Positions 21,998 through 33,387 of a DNA stretch of 64,000 bases are shown piece after piece. Source of the DNA: Lumbricus rubellus (taxonomy: Eukaryota; Annelida; Clitellata; Crassiclitellata; Lumbricidae); NCBI GenBank assembly GCA_945859605.1, contig OX243817.1, forward strand, positions 24,550,394 through 24,614,393, in the 5' to 3' direction. Position 1 is the first letter of the stretch, and the number at the start of each line of letters is the position of its first letter. Made by a program: the position numbers and the translations under genes. Under the pieces are notes generated by a model. It made no database searches. It was not told the DNA's origin and saw nothing but the letters and a program-made list of their open reading frames with translations.

Positions 21998-24900
21998 CTG
22001 AAACATCTCTGCTGCTCCATAAACTCCACAACGGTCAACATTTGACCATCACCATATATACAAAAATAACCCATAATATACTGTATTTACTGAATTACAG
22101 AGTGTGAGAAGATTGTCAGTAGTGAAAAATCAAATTCCGGTGCATTTAAGTTGTCAAGCAGCAAAAATTTACATCTGCATGACCAGTATGTGATGACAAT
22201 GTACAAGCACTATGACATTATTCCATTTCTTTTTGAGTCCATACATAAACCAATTTCATTACCGTAACTAAGAAAGGCCTTATTACACGTATGATATATA
22301 AATGACTATCGCTGTTTATTCTGCAATTTACTTTGTGTAACTCTGAAAATGGCTGCCTTTTCACTTACTTATTAGGCCTATTGATTAGTATTTATGAATA
22401 CATGTTCACTGTTTTTTCATAAGTGATCGATGTTCCCGCAGTGAGTTTGCAGGCGGTTCATTAAAGTATATACTTACTAGTCTTACTTACTTACTTCCTT
22501 ATTCGGCATGACACTGAAAATAAGTGTGCCCCAAGGGTCTGTGATTAATCGTTGAGAGTCCTCATGAATTCTAAGTATAAATTTGTCCACAAAACCAGAA
22601 TCACTCCGAAAACAACTATCATCTATGATCAGTGCTATATGCGTTAGTTACTTTCGTCAGTGAAAGTAAGGAAACAGAAGTTGAGACGATTACAAGAAAC
22701 AACAGGAAAATACCGGTAGCGTCTTGAACTAGGCAATTTGCTATGCTTTCAGGTTTCGAGAGGAGACATACTCATAATAATATTATACGCATTGTTTTAC
22801 AGAAATTTAATACACAAAACGAACCTGCCAAAACGATACACTTTCTCCAATTTCGGTGAAAAATAAGACTTCATCTAAGCAGCAATAATATATAATTCAA
22901 AACATTCAACCGCCATGACATCGAAATTCGAAAGTACACACATACTCATTAATATCCATGACCCTATGGCCGTGCTTTGATGGAAAATAATTTAAAAAAT
23001 TCTTTAAGAAACAAACACAAGATTATTATCATGATATCAATTTCGTAAAATAATATTTTATATACTGTGTCTGTTTGGCAGTGCCTTTTGCCTAAATTAG
23101 CGGACACTAATGTCTTTTATTATGGACTACTCTAAATTCGAGATTATACAACCCATGACGTCACATATGCATTGCGTTCAAAAGCTGAACGCACGCGTTG
23201 AAATATCGAGGCAGCTCGCGTACTGAAATTGAACGCCGGTGTTCAAAGTAGCCTTTATAAGCCGCTGCAACACCACTGTAGTGTATAGCCTATAGTGTAC
23301 TCTTACAAAGCTGCAGGAATTGAAATTAAAAGAAATTATTCATGTCATTTACACGACTTAACTGAATTATGTGCCTCTACAAATCATGCATATTTTCACT
23401 TTATAAATAAGGCCTTTAGGTCTACAGTTTCAGGCTTTCAGCGTCTTTTATAATCTAATAATGTATGCACATGCACACTGTAAGTTGAACGCGTCTTTAA
23501 CACACCGTTTACATATTGAACACATGTGTTAACGTTTCTGTACACCCATGTTAGTTTATAGAACGCTTCAAGTGTGCTGCCGGATGCGTCAGGCGTTCTG
23601 AGGATTTACAGTGTAGAAAGAGCCAGCAGAGTCACGAGGAAGAGAACGGAGAGCCGTAGGGAGGCCATTCCAGATAGCTGGACCCACTACGGAATAAGCT
23701 CTTCGCTGCATAGTAGCGGTACGACAAAAAGGGACAAGATAGTCACAGCGGGCAGCTGACCGCAGCGAACGGCGGCCCAGAGAAACGGAGACAGGAGTAA
23801 AAAGTGCACATAGATATGATGGAGCTTGAGACAGGATGCAGCGCCAAGCAATACACGAAACTCTGTAAGCAATGCGTTGCTGCAGTGGGAGCCAGTGGAG
23901 GTCGTCCCTCATGAAGGCAGAAACGTGATCGAACCGGGAGATGCCACCAACCAAGCGTGCTGCAGATCGAAGGACCCTAACCAAGGAGTTCAAGCATGGG
24001 CACCACCTGAAATCAGCCGGCAAGGTGTGCTTTTAAGATTATTTTCCCCATTGTGATTGCTTATCTATTTAAAATCATTCCATCTTTAGTAGCCTATACG
24101 TTTCTAAATCTCAGTTAGATTACCTTACAATTTCTCCAGTTTTATCCCATCTAGTAGTCTGAACTCCATTGGTCCTAAGTCGATCAGCGAATGCGAGGAA
24201 ACCCCGATATCCTGCTTATTCGATCCGCTTCCGTAATTTTTTTATTACGGACGAAGGCGTCGATTTGAATGACATTGTTTCTTTAGGCCTATATTATACA
24301 TGCTCAATAGTGTTCTTCAGTGCTCGAGAGTCACCTCCCAGCATCATAAAAGCGGAATATTGTTTTGTCTTTTAAAACTACTTGAAATACTAGGCCTAGG
24401 CCTATATGAAAAACTATTCCACAGTGTTAATATTGGCTCAATAAACAGTGGCTAATTGTCTGATTTCTTGTGCAAAATTTGAGTATGTTGACCTTATTGA
24501 GGGAGAGTGCTCCAAGACGCCCATGAAAACGAAGATTGTGCTTTCTTCTGTGTGGATTCCAAGAGAATTAGACTACATCAAACACAAAGAATGATCAAAA
24601 CAATTATATTGGGGAGAACATTGTTTTATTGAAGTTTAAAATCATGTCTTTATGCAATGAGATAACACTCATCATCATAACAGGAAATTTTGACAAGGAT
24701 GTCATGACGTCAAAATGATAGACTAAGGTTCTACCATCGCAGTGTGACAATAAAAAAAATCGAAAATGGGGAGGAGCACATCCCGTTCCCAAACCCCTTC
24801 CCTGCTCGGCGCTGTGCTTCTCGGCGATCATACTTTGGCCGCGAGTTCGTTCCTTAAACCAGGACCAAGCCTCTGCCTATGTGAACAGTGGTGATTTCAA

Positions 24901-25277
24901 AATGTCTCACGCGCCCATATTTTCACATTCTTTTGGGCACCCCCACTCTTCGGGTCAACTCGGCGCTTATGACCAGTATGAGAATTGTGGAAAAATAACT
25001 GGGGGTGTTGGCCTATGATAAACTTGAAATTGGGGTGTGAAAAACATACTTTAACACGGGGCTGTAAGAAAGACTGGGGGGTTGAACCCCCCAACCCCCC
25101 CGGCAATTCTCACCCTGCCTATGACTGCCTACTTACATGTAGCTAGCGACCTGAGTAGGCCTACATACTTACCCAGACTTAAGCTTGCCATATTAAGTAC
25201 AACAAGAGAAGTCAAAACAATTTCCGCAAATGCGTTTCGCTTTAGTGGACTTGAACTCAAAATGTCTGACCGTATCG

Positions 25278-25495
25278 TAATCACAATTGCATTGGTGTAG
25301 TGGTGAGCACGGTGCCATGCACCCGGAAGGTTCCAGGTTCGAATCCACCTCAATTCGACGAGTAGGAACCTTGAGCAAGTCCTTCACTCTCAATTGCCCG
25401 TGCGCTTCGGCGTGAAACTTCGTTGCGGTGTCCGCGCTGTAGTCGAGAGCGTCTCTCAGTAGAGAGATTGAAGGGGGCGCTTTAGCAAATGCGAA
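25278..25495 (+). mobile_element. tRNA-derived SINE (copy 2)
   Basis: Same organisation as the copy at 6106: A-box-like TTGGTGTAGTGGT, B box GGTTCGAATCC at about 25336-25346, body CCTTGAGCAAGTCCTTCACTC and CGGCGTGAAACTTCG, and tail GTCTCTCAGTAGAGAGATTGAAGG followed by GGCGCTTTAGC. An A/T-rich tail follows. Confidence 0.9.
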
Positions 25496-26690
25496 AAATA
25501 TTATTTTTTTAAAATAAATAAACAAGAGGCAAACGTCAATTCTGCGTTGAGACAATTGAATCAGCGGTTTTTGGAAAAACGATGATCAATTAAAATGAAG
25601 CTGTATAGTCAAGAATCGCGTTCTGCTTTATTCGAGAAGCCATGTACGTCAGGAGGTCAGTCATGGTGGCCAGAGAAACAAGAAATCAGGCTACGACAGG
25701 CAAGAAAATTAACAGATTTGAGTGAGATTCTAATATAACTGGTTTCTCGTTCTTAGAACATAGCAGGGCTCGTCGACTTGTAGCTATGACAAGTAGACCT
25801 AAAGGTGTTAGTGCATGGAGACAGATTACCGTCGTATAAGCTACTCACTCCGCTTCCAGCATAATTTGTGCTGATATGAAAATGCTTAATTTGTTAGCTT
25901 AAATGTTGCGCACGGGTTAATACTGTTGTGCAGCACAATTGTGCATACACGACGCCGCACTAACTTTCTTGACAAATGGCATAGGAGACAGTGTTTGATC
26001 AAATTTCTCTGCTTTGGGGAGATTCAGGTTTCTCAGGAGTTAGTTCTGGCGGACGACCATCGACCGGTAAGGTGGACAGCGGCGAGGCGACGCCTTTGGT
26101 CCGTTTTTTTCTGATGACCTTTTTCTTTTTTAGCCTTTGTGTTAAATATTCAACACCCAGTTGACCTTCTATCCATGTAACCTTTATTTTCTTATTTCTT
26201 TTAGATTTTAAGACTATATTAGTTCACAACACTTTCATCGTAGGCGCATAATAGAAAAAACCGTTCGTGTAATGTGAAACGCTATTGATGCGAAAAATAT
26301 CAGGTCTCAAATTTTTCTATTAAGAGAAATGTCATTGATGGGGAAAATTCCCCCCCCCCCCCCCCCCCCCCCCCCCCCGCGGGAGGTGCCTGGGTTGAAC
26401 GCTGATTATAGGCTACAACAGAATTTCTTATATTGAAACGCAAGAAACAGAGAAGAAGGGTATTACCTTTTAATCGCATGAATAATAATTAATTAACAAA
26501 TTCTCAAAGTACCGTTATATAGGCTAGTTGCATCACAATGAAAATACGTTTCAAAACAGTTGCTTAAGTATTCAGGTAATCGCGAAGTTACGATGTTATT
26601 TTATGCCACAACTTAACAAATGTAATAGGCCTACAACGCAATAATGCAAATCAATAAACAACTTCTCATCGCTAACGTTCTTTAGAGTGG
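25496..26690. other. Intergenic DNA with a poly-C run
   Basis: A run of about 28 C bases at 26350-26378 is the only simple-sequence landmark. Nothing coding is supported. Confidence 0.5.
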
Positions 26691-26691
26691 T

Positions 26692-28549
26692 TTATTCTTC
26701 TGTATAACGGAAGATCGTTAAAATCTTGCTGCGGTTTCTACCAGCGGTTTCATGAACTCGCACTATCTCATTTCTCGCGCTGTTATACTGCATTGGATAG
26801 GGAATCTGAAGGCGTAGCTGGCACTTTTGAGGACCAGTTGAAACCAAGAGATTGAATTCAGCATCTAAAAGCCGGGCTCTGTCGCACCGACGACAAACTA
26901 ACACAATTCTACCATGAGCATCCGCAACACTCACACCACTTTGTCCAAACGTTGCTGAACGGTATGTGCGTACAATTCTGCCAGTCGTATCTACCTCCTT
27001 TAATTCTGTGCAATGTGTGTCGCCAACGGTGGCCAATACAAGGTTCCCATTTGATTTCTGAATTACACTGAAAACAGATTTGAAGCCATGAACAGCTGGG
27101 AGTAACGTTATTGAATGCTGCAAGGAGCCACTCGCGTCAAATATGCTCACCAGAGAAAAATTTGGTGCGCTCTGTTCTGAAAGAATTATAAGGCTTCCCA
27201 TGACTGATACAATTAAACTTATGTGCTCGAATGACATACTCAGCTCATTAATCCACGGTGATATGTCAAACTGATGTTCTTCATTTCTCGTGATGCGTAA
27301 GACTGAAAGGCATTGTGATTTCTTGTTAAGTACATACACACAGTTTGATACACTGCAAGCTGCCATGTCCTCTGGAACTACTCCTGGTAGCTGGATGACA
27401 TCTTTCACAAACACCATAGTGTTGCGATCGCAAACGTTAATGCAAGGATCTTGGTTGTCTGGCCTGCAGAGCAAAAATATTTCATCTCTCATTGTAGCCA
27501 CTCTGAAGACGGATAACTGGATCGAAGATAGATGTAAAATTTCCAAACGAATTTGCTCCTGAGCTGAAACATATTAAACATCATTAAATGACGATCAAAT
27601 TACATTCAGAAATGCATTATTCAGATTATCATGATGATATTGATGGTGAGGGTTATGTACCGTGGTTCACGTAGGTGAAGTAGAATCGGAAGTCATACAA
27701 CTACTTGCGATCCTATAATTATTATTACTATCTCATGCAATCAAAGCGCAGCTTGTCAGTTTGAATATTACCGGTATTTTATATATATATATATACTAGC
27801 TGAACCCGGCCACACGTTGCTGTGGCTGAAAAGAGGCTCTCCCCCTCCCCTCCCCTTCCCTCCTCCTCCCCTTCCCCTCCCCCTCCCCTCCCCCTCCCCT
27901 CCCCTCCCCCTCTCCCTCCTCCTCTCACTCCCCCCCCCCTCCCGTCCCCTCCCCTCCCCTCCCCTCCCCCTCCCCATCACCCTCCCCTCCCCCTCCTCTC
28001 CCCTCCACTCCCCATCCCACTCCCCCTCACCCTTCCCTCCCCTCCCCTCCCCCTCCCCATCCCACTCCCCTTCCCCTCCCTCTCCGTCCCCCTCCCTTTC
28101 CTCCTCCCCCTTGACCTCCACCTCCCCTCCCCCTCCGCTCCCTCCCCACCGTCTTCGTCCCACTCCCTCCGCTCCTTTCCTCCGTCGCATCGTCCATTCC
28201 AAGCCCAAAGGCCGCTTTGGGAAAAGCTAGGCCTCTTTGGTAAATTAATCGCGTCTCGCTTATGACGTCACAGGACTCGACCTCATTGATGTTTCGTCTG
28301 CTGTGTTTGGAGACGGCGTTTATGAAATCTGGCTGCCGTGTGGGACGTGTTTAATTTGCAAATGGCGGGCGAACGGATTGCAAAGTTCACTTTTTGTGGA
28401 AACGGTTGCGTTTTTTCGGGTGAAAAAATCTTAAGACACGGTGCTATTTGAATGGAAGGTTTTGGTAAATTTTCACAACAATCGGTGCGTAGCTTTCGGC
28501 GTGGTAATGCGACGAACTATTGGAAAGTTTCATTTTTATTTATATAGAT

Positions 28550-28594
<45 letters not shown>

Positions 28595-30956
28595 AATATA
28601 TATATATATATATAGATTGGCGCAAATCAACGTATGATTGTTTTTTAAAGTCAAACGTGAACGGAAAGATCAAAATGTTTGATATTCGTCAGTAGCCTAT
28701 GAATGCTCCTTGAAAGATATAATATTCACATAATGAGAACTCAGTAGCCTATGTTTGGACTCGTACGTGCATTTTATTAATACGAAATTGTTCAATTCTG
28801 GACTGCCAGTTAAATGGTAGGTAATTTAGAATTTTTAAGATTTCGCCTCATTTTACATCCTCCATTCGCCAGCCAATTCAACGACACACAGCACCGTATA
28901 AGTAGTTGTACGAGTGAGAGTTCTGTATCGCCCGTAGAATATTCTCATTCGTACAACTGCGGATGCTTGTATATCATCGGAAGGATGAGCAGACCGAGAG
29001 AGGTTGTGAGGTGGCCATATATCTCAACTGCAACCATAAACTCGACATCAGATTCTGTGAGGCACCACTTGAATGCTAATTTCAGGACACCGGGTCATTC
29101 GCTGAACACAATATGCCGAGGATAAGAAAACGGAAGCGGTTTTCACTTCATACCTTTGGTTACCGCAGGTCAGCTTAAATACCATTCGCACATTCATCAT
29201 TATCCTGATTTCAAATCTTCGTATTTCATATGGGAAAGAATGATGTTCTTTTCATATCAGGATATTGGCAATTTATCTCCTGAACTAACCAGTGTCGTCT
29301 AGAATTCCGTGGACTTTATTTCGAAAGTAGTCGGTCGTAAGGATACTGTTCCAGTCTGAAGATACAGTCATAAGTCTGCTTATCACAAGGTCAGCCTTGG
29401 CTTTCCACACACTCTTGAACAGCTTTAACCCCTTCACTTCCATAACTACTACTTTAGCGAGAATAAACTCACGTAGCTCCATCGGTAGATCTTGCAGCTA
29501 AAGGTCAAAAGCAAAAGATACCGCATGCTTAATATGTTTGTAAGCTCACACCATCAACTGGATTTTTAGGTCTCTAATATCAATAATTAACTCACGACGC
29601 TGAATCAGAAGAACTTAATTGATTCGTTAATGATTATGGACTAATTTGGGAGCCCAGGCGTTTAAATAAGACAGAAGTAGTCACAAAGTCCATGCTTATA
29701 GCAGTTGTCGGATTTTACCTTACTTGATATAGACAGCATAACAGTTATTTTTAGAGGTTTAAAAAAAGTTAAAAGACTTATGACATTCTTGACTGCTTAA
29801 ACTCAACAAATGCAAGTCACTACAATACGAAGAATACATGTAGGCTATAATTATGGTGGCTTAAACAAATCGCTCTACAGACTTCGATCAGCATTCTGGA
29901 GGCCGCGATCGTGTTATCACATATCGTTTAAGTGATAAGTTAACAACGTGTGCTCGCAGTAACCCTTTAATGCCGAGATGGTAGTAAATGGTATGGGAAA
30001 TCCTATACCCTCCAGCATTAAAGGGTTATACAACAAGATCGCTCGACATCTGCATTATGATTTAGACACAATTTGCTGCCTTTTGTCAGATTTATATGCC
30101 CCAACAGTGTAAGTACAACAAGACTATTTTGACTAAGATAATTATTCGAACCAATACCCGAAGTTTAGATTTAGGTAGATTTGTAACTTTGGATTCATGA
30201 TTATGTTGCTTACCGTTGTGTCACTCGGTGAGGTAAGTCTTGCACGTTTCGCATTGTCATCTTGCTGGAATACTGCTATAATACACAACGATGCAAAGTG
30301 GTCAGAATGAAAATTAGGCTAACTGATTATATAGCCTATGTGACCTTCCTTTAGAGCTACGCCTACACCGTTGAACTCTCCTAGAATTCCTCATCACTGA
30401 ACTTAAAACTGTTCATTTGAGCTCGCTGGAGTCGGGAGCGCATCCCAATGAATGATGAATGAATGAATGAATGAATGAATGAATGAATGAATGCATGAAT
30501 GAATGAATGCATGCATGAATACAGGTTTTGAGGCGGCGTGATTGCAATATCGGGACCGCAGCATATTCCGTATCTTTGGAAGTGTCTAATGATGTCACTA
30601 ACCCCAACTCTAAAACCCTAACCGACCCTCTCGGCGCCTTATCTGATTCTAACCGACACTCACAGTCCTCGATACATACTTTTGAGGCTATAACAATAAC
30701 ATATAGGCTATCCAACAAAGAGCTGGTAGTCGATTCACCTTTACTTTATCGTAGGCCTACGTTACTGATGTCGTTTAAAAATGAAAAGACTGCGCTAAAA
30801 AATTGACTCTAATTATTATGTTTGACTCAAAATAACAAGCTCCTCGTAAAACTGCCTAAGTCATTGAAACAACAAACAACTTCGTTGCTTTGACTTACAA
30901 TCTGAACATTCGATGGTTTGCTTTTCAACATTCGATTCGTCTGTTGTTCGTTTCAT
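26692..30956 (-). CDS. NHL-like beta-propeller protein of unknown function, four exons
   Basis: Exons (minus strand): 30956-30899, 30274-30213, 29497-29290, 27563-26692; 1200 nt, 399 residues, all junctions in phase with AG acceptors and GT donors. Residues 1-40 are charged with a possible nuclear signal (NAKRAR). About 41-110 is a helical, Lys-rich segment (LQDLPMELREFILAKVVV, then FKSVWKAKADLVISRL) that I cannot assign. From about 115 to the end is a repeated-strand region with NHL-propeller features (DVIQLPGVVPEDMAACSVSN, SGSLQHSITLLP, NGNLVLATVGD, DAHGRIVLVCRRCDRARLLD). Proteins of this plan are common in echinoderm and cephalochordate genomes. The TAA stop lies inside AATAAA (26691-26696), implying a very short 3' UTR. 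Exon 1 may instead be internal (possible acceptor at 30987), giving a longer N-terminus. Confidence 0.75.
27795..28548 (+). mobile_element. Possible retroelement fragment with an expanded pyrimidine tract
   Basis: Begins ACTAGCTGAACCCGGCC after a (TA)n run and ends TTTTATTTATATAG before another CA/TA run. Such openings recur in dispersed animal repeats, but I cannot name the family. It lies in intron 3 of the propeller gene. No coding sequence. Confidence 0.35.
27836..28150 (+). repeat. Polypyrimidine (CCCCTCC)n tract
   Basis: About 315 bases almost entirely C and T on the plus strand, with CCCCTCCCC units. The complementary G/A strand could form triplex or G-quadruplex structures. Frames through it give Pro/Ser/Leu or Gly/Glu/Arg polymers and are not genes. 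Confidence 0.95.
28549..28616 (+). repeat. (CA)n(TA)n microsatellite
   Basis: CACACACA followed by two long TA runs separated by TGTAAA. It lies in intron 3 of the propeller gene. Confidence 0.95.
29963..30025. mobile_element. 63-bp hairpin MITE (piggyBac-like family)
   Basis: Ends CCCTTTAATGCCGAGA and CCAGCATTAAAGGG are inverted, and the interior (GGTAGTAAATGGTATGGGAA, then TCCTATACCC) is also roughly palindromic. Flanks are GTAA and TTAT, one base off TTAA at each side. The same unit occurs at 47633-47695 and, inverted, at 52384-52446. It lies in intron 2 of the propeller gene. Confidence 0.75.
30449..30517 (+). repeat. (GAAT)n microsatellite
   Basis: About 17 GAAT/GCAT tetramers, in intron 1 of the propeller gene. 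Confidence 0.95.
30539..30665 (-). mobile_element. Fragment of a MITE with telomere-like units (copy A)
   Basis: Matches the reverse complement of 34473-34719: ATTGCAATATCGGGACCG, TCTTTGGAAGTGTCTAATGA, CCCTAACCGACCCTC and CTAACCGACACTCAC occur in the same order. One end is missing. Confidence 0.65.
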
Positions 30957-31724
30957 GGCGTCGACGAAAGCACAAAGATCATCTGCCTGTATAATATCTA
31001 AGAACAAACCTCGCTTCTTTCACCAGAGAAGTAGACCTATTATACTAATTAATAAATTGTGGAACTAATCAAAAGAAAATTGCGATGGTAGACTTGAGCG
31101 GCGAACAACGAGAATAATTTTATTATTGTAAATGAATAGCAGAAAGTAAAGTTGACGTTTTAACGTTCAAATCAAGGATCCAAGCCAGGCTCTAAAGCCA
31201 GGAATGGCGTCTTGACTTTACAGTCTACATTGTACTTACGGTCAATTGTGACGTCACACACAAAACAGTTTCATTTCTGTGTAAGGCAGCAGTCAGAAAC
31301 GAAGACAACGAAGCGTGTTGAACATATTCATCATATATTATTACTAAATGTATGTAGCCTAAATGTATAATATATGATGTCTATGGTGTTGAAACGGGCA
31401 CCCCGTCATAATAGCCCGGTCAAAACAGCCCCGTCAAAACAGCCCCGTCATAATCGCCCAACGACAAAACAGCCCCGTCAAAATCACCCAGCGACAAAAC
31501 AGCCCCGTCAAAATAGCCCCGTCAGAACAGCCCGGGGCTATTTTGTCGGGGACCGACAAAGTCGCGGAATGACACGTTTTTCGTGAAAAAATAGACCGAC
31601 GAAATTAACGTCTTTTTAGGGAAGCAGTCCTTTCGCCGAATTGATGAAAATAATGTTTGTAGCCTAAAGTTTAAGATGACTTCCGGAAATAATTGCGTTA
31701 GTAAACGAACTTCGCGTTTTATCA

Positions 31725-32245
31725 TCCATCCAGCTTCTATTTAAAATCGTCAATCCAGCCTGTATTTCAGATCTATAAAACTTTCATCCAGCTTCGATTT
31801 CTCAAGCGTTTGATCATCCATCCAGCTTCTATTTGAAATATAAATACCTTCATCCCGCTTCCATTTCTTAAGCGTTTTACCATTCATTCAGCTTCTATTT
31901 AAGATCTGTAAAATCTTCATCCAGCTTCGATTTCTCAAGCGTTTTATCATCCATCCAGTTTCTATTTGAAATATAAATACCTTCATCCCGCTTCCATTTC
32001 TTAAGCGTTTTACCATTCATTCAGCTTCTATTTAAGATCTGTAAAATCTTCATCCAGCTTCGATTTCTCAAGCGTTTTATCATCCATCCAGTTTCTATTT
32101 AAAATATAAATACCTTCATCCCGCTTCCATTTCTTAAGCGTTTTACCATTCATTCAGCTTCTATTTAAGATCTGTAAAATCTTCATCCAGCTTCGATTTC
32201 TCAAGCGTTTTATCATCCATCCAGCTTCTATTTAAAATATAAATA
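31725..32245 (+). repeat. 133-bp minisatellite with half-unit substructure
   Basis: The CATTCATTCAGCTTC landmark recurs at 31881, 32014 and 32147, giving a 133-bp period. Each unit has two related halves around CATCCAGCTTCTATTT and CATCCCGCTTCCATTT. Inverted units occur at 33530-33630, on the far side of the nested element. Confidence 0.9.
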
Positions 32246-33387
32246 GGGGAGAGTGCTACAAGACGCCCATGGCGAGTAAGACGCCCACCCCCTTTAAAAC
32301 GGTTGAAAAGATACATTTTCGTATTTTAGTTGTCTCATTGCATGCAGCGACATCTTATGAACCTTCCATAACAGTATTGTTTCAGTATTCGAGATATTGA
32401 CGCGATAAATCAATTTTCTAGATTTTCACCACTTTTTTGTAAGTACACAATCATTTACGAATCTTCCTAATTTTCTCTTTAGCCTTATGTAGTAAAAATT
32501 CGCGCATTTCAACGTTTATTTAGGGTTCATTTATAGTTGCTTTTATGGTTTTATCTAACTAGTAAACATTGACATTGTTAAATAAAATGGCGTCAGTAGA
32601 GAGGGACTCGAAAATTACAAGAAGCCCATGGGCGTCTTGAAAACATAGGTAGCATAGAGATTACAAGAAGCCCATGGGCATCTTGAATGTATAGGAAGCA
32701 TAGAGATTACAAGATGCCCATGAGCGTCTTTGATACTATGAGCAAATGGCCAAGAATTGGTGCCTACCATGTCACCACCTTCTACTCATAAAAAACGGGG
32801 CCATATACAAATTTATCAGTTTTTATTGAGTCTATTTCAACCTTGCCCAAAACTTCAGCGAAATGCAAAGAATGCAGTACGTGTAAAGGTTGATGTCATG
32901 CAGAATGTGCAGACGAAGAGACATCCAAAGAATTTGTATGTGACTTTTGTCGGTAGTCTGTGATTAAATTGAAAATGACAATAATGACTTACAACATGAG
33001 ATTGGATTTTTACTTCTCGGTGTTTTTAGTTGCTCTGTATCTTTAGGATCTTTTAGTTTTGGTTTAATTTGCTTTCTCTCAAGCAGTTTATTGTTTTAGT
33101 TTAAAATGCATGATTGCAATGCCTCTTGTTTTTAGTCGATTTCCATTGCTCCAAGATGCCCATCCTATGGGCGTCTTGTAGTATAGGGTTCCTAAGACGC
33201 CCAGTTTGGAGGGGTCTACCTTTTTTAATTTACACAATTGATCTTATTGAATTGTGTTCTGTAGTGACTGTCATTGCTTCATTAATGATCACTCTTTACA
33301 TTAGGGTGAAACATGTACTTCTCTTGGATCCCACATGGAAGAAAAGCACAATTTTCCTTAGCATGGGCGTCTTGGAGCACTCTCCCC
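32246..33387. mobile_element. TA-duplicating DNA transposon nested in the minisatellite
   Basis: Inverted ends GGGGAGAGTGCTACAAGACG and, opposite, GGGGAGAGTGCTCCAAGACG, with TA at 32244-32245 and 33388-33389. Removing it rejoins the minisatellite unit ...ATAAATACCTTCATC... The motif AAGACGCCCATG and its inversion recur internally. No transposase recognised. A related 24-bp stretch lies at about 696-720 in the hAT copy at 118-1138. Confidence 0.85.

Larger units (their letters stand above)
17568..23613. mobile_element. CACTA-like (CMC superfamily) DNA transposon, about 6 kb
   Basis: Termini are CACTCTAAAGCC at the left and, on the opposite strand, CACTGTAAATCC at the right, with a TA duplication (17566-17567 and 23614-23615). 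Removing it restores the LINE reading frame exactly, which fixes the boundaries. CACT ends, a 2-bp duplication and large arrays of subterminal repeats point to EnSpm/CACTA or a relative such as Mirage. No transposase with a recognisable catalytic core is seen; two phase-compatible exons lie inside (21375-21537 and 21935-21997). Classification rests on the ends only. Confidence 0.7.
17455..23993 (-). mobile_element. CR1/L2-like LINE, 5'-truncated, split by a 6-kb insertion
   Basis: Inserted in the hAT copy with a 4-bp duplication GCAT (17451-17454 and 23994-23997). The coding remnant at 23616-23993 (minus strand) reads LRSAARLVGG, HWLPLQQRIAYRV and IWNGLPTALR, the typical C-terminal region of CR1/L2/Rex-type ORF2. 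After the insertion at 17568-23613 is removed, the frame continues through SAGSFYCLLKTFLFDQAW to a stop near 17520. The 3' UTR is the GCGCCTCTGAGTAG/GGCGCTATATAAAT tail shared with the SINEs, ending in (GATT)n. Confidence 0.85.
17379..24971. mobile_element. hAT element copy 2, split by nested insertions
   Basis: 17379-17454 matches 118-193 of the copy at 118-1138, and 23998-24971 matches the remainder of that copy up to the CATAGGCGCCGA-type right end. The 6.5 kb between is a LINE with its own insertions. The left flank is AGCCTACT. The expected 8-bp duplication is not found right after 24971, and TGCCTACT occurs at about 25125, so the right end seems to be extended or replaced by another sequence (24972-25124, with a G- and C-rich inverted segment near 25076-25100). 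Confidence 0.8.

Noticed and set aside
23589..24023. 144-codon minus-strand frame as a host gene
   Set aside because: It is the LINE ORF2 C-terminus fused to hAT sequence at one end and the CACTA-like terminus at the other.
27768..28265. Pro/Ser/Leu-rich and Gly/Glu/Arg-rich frames
   Set aside because: Produced by the pyrimidine tract; no complexity or conservation expected.
28814..29125. 103-codon plus-strand frame
   Set aside because: It lies in an intron of the opposite-strand propeller gene, with no domain or splice context.
31396..31560. CRISPR-like array of CCCCGTCAAAACAG units
   Set aside because: Units are short, spacers are not unique and the arrays are inverted at the two ends of a transposon in an animal genome.
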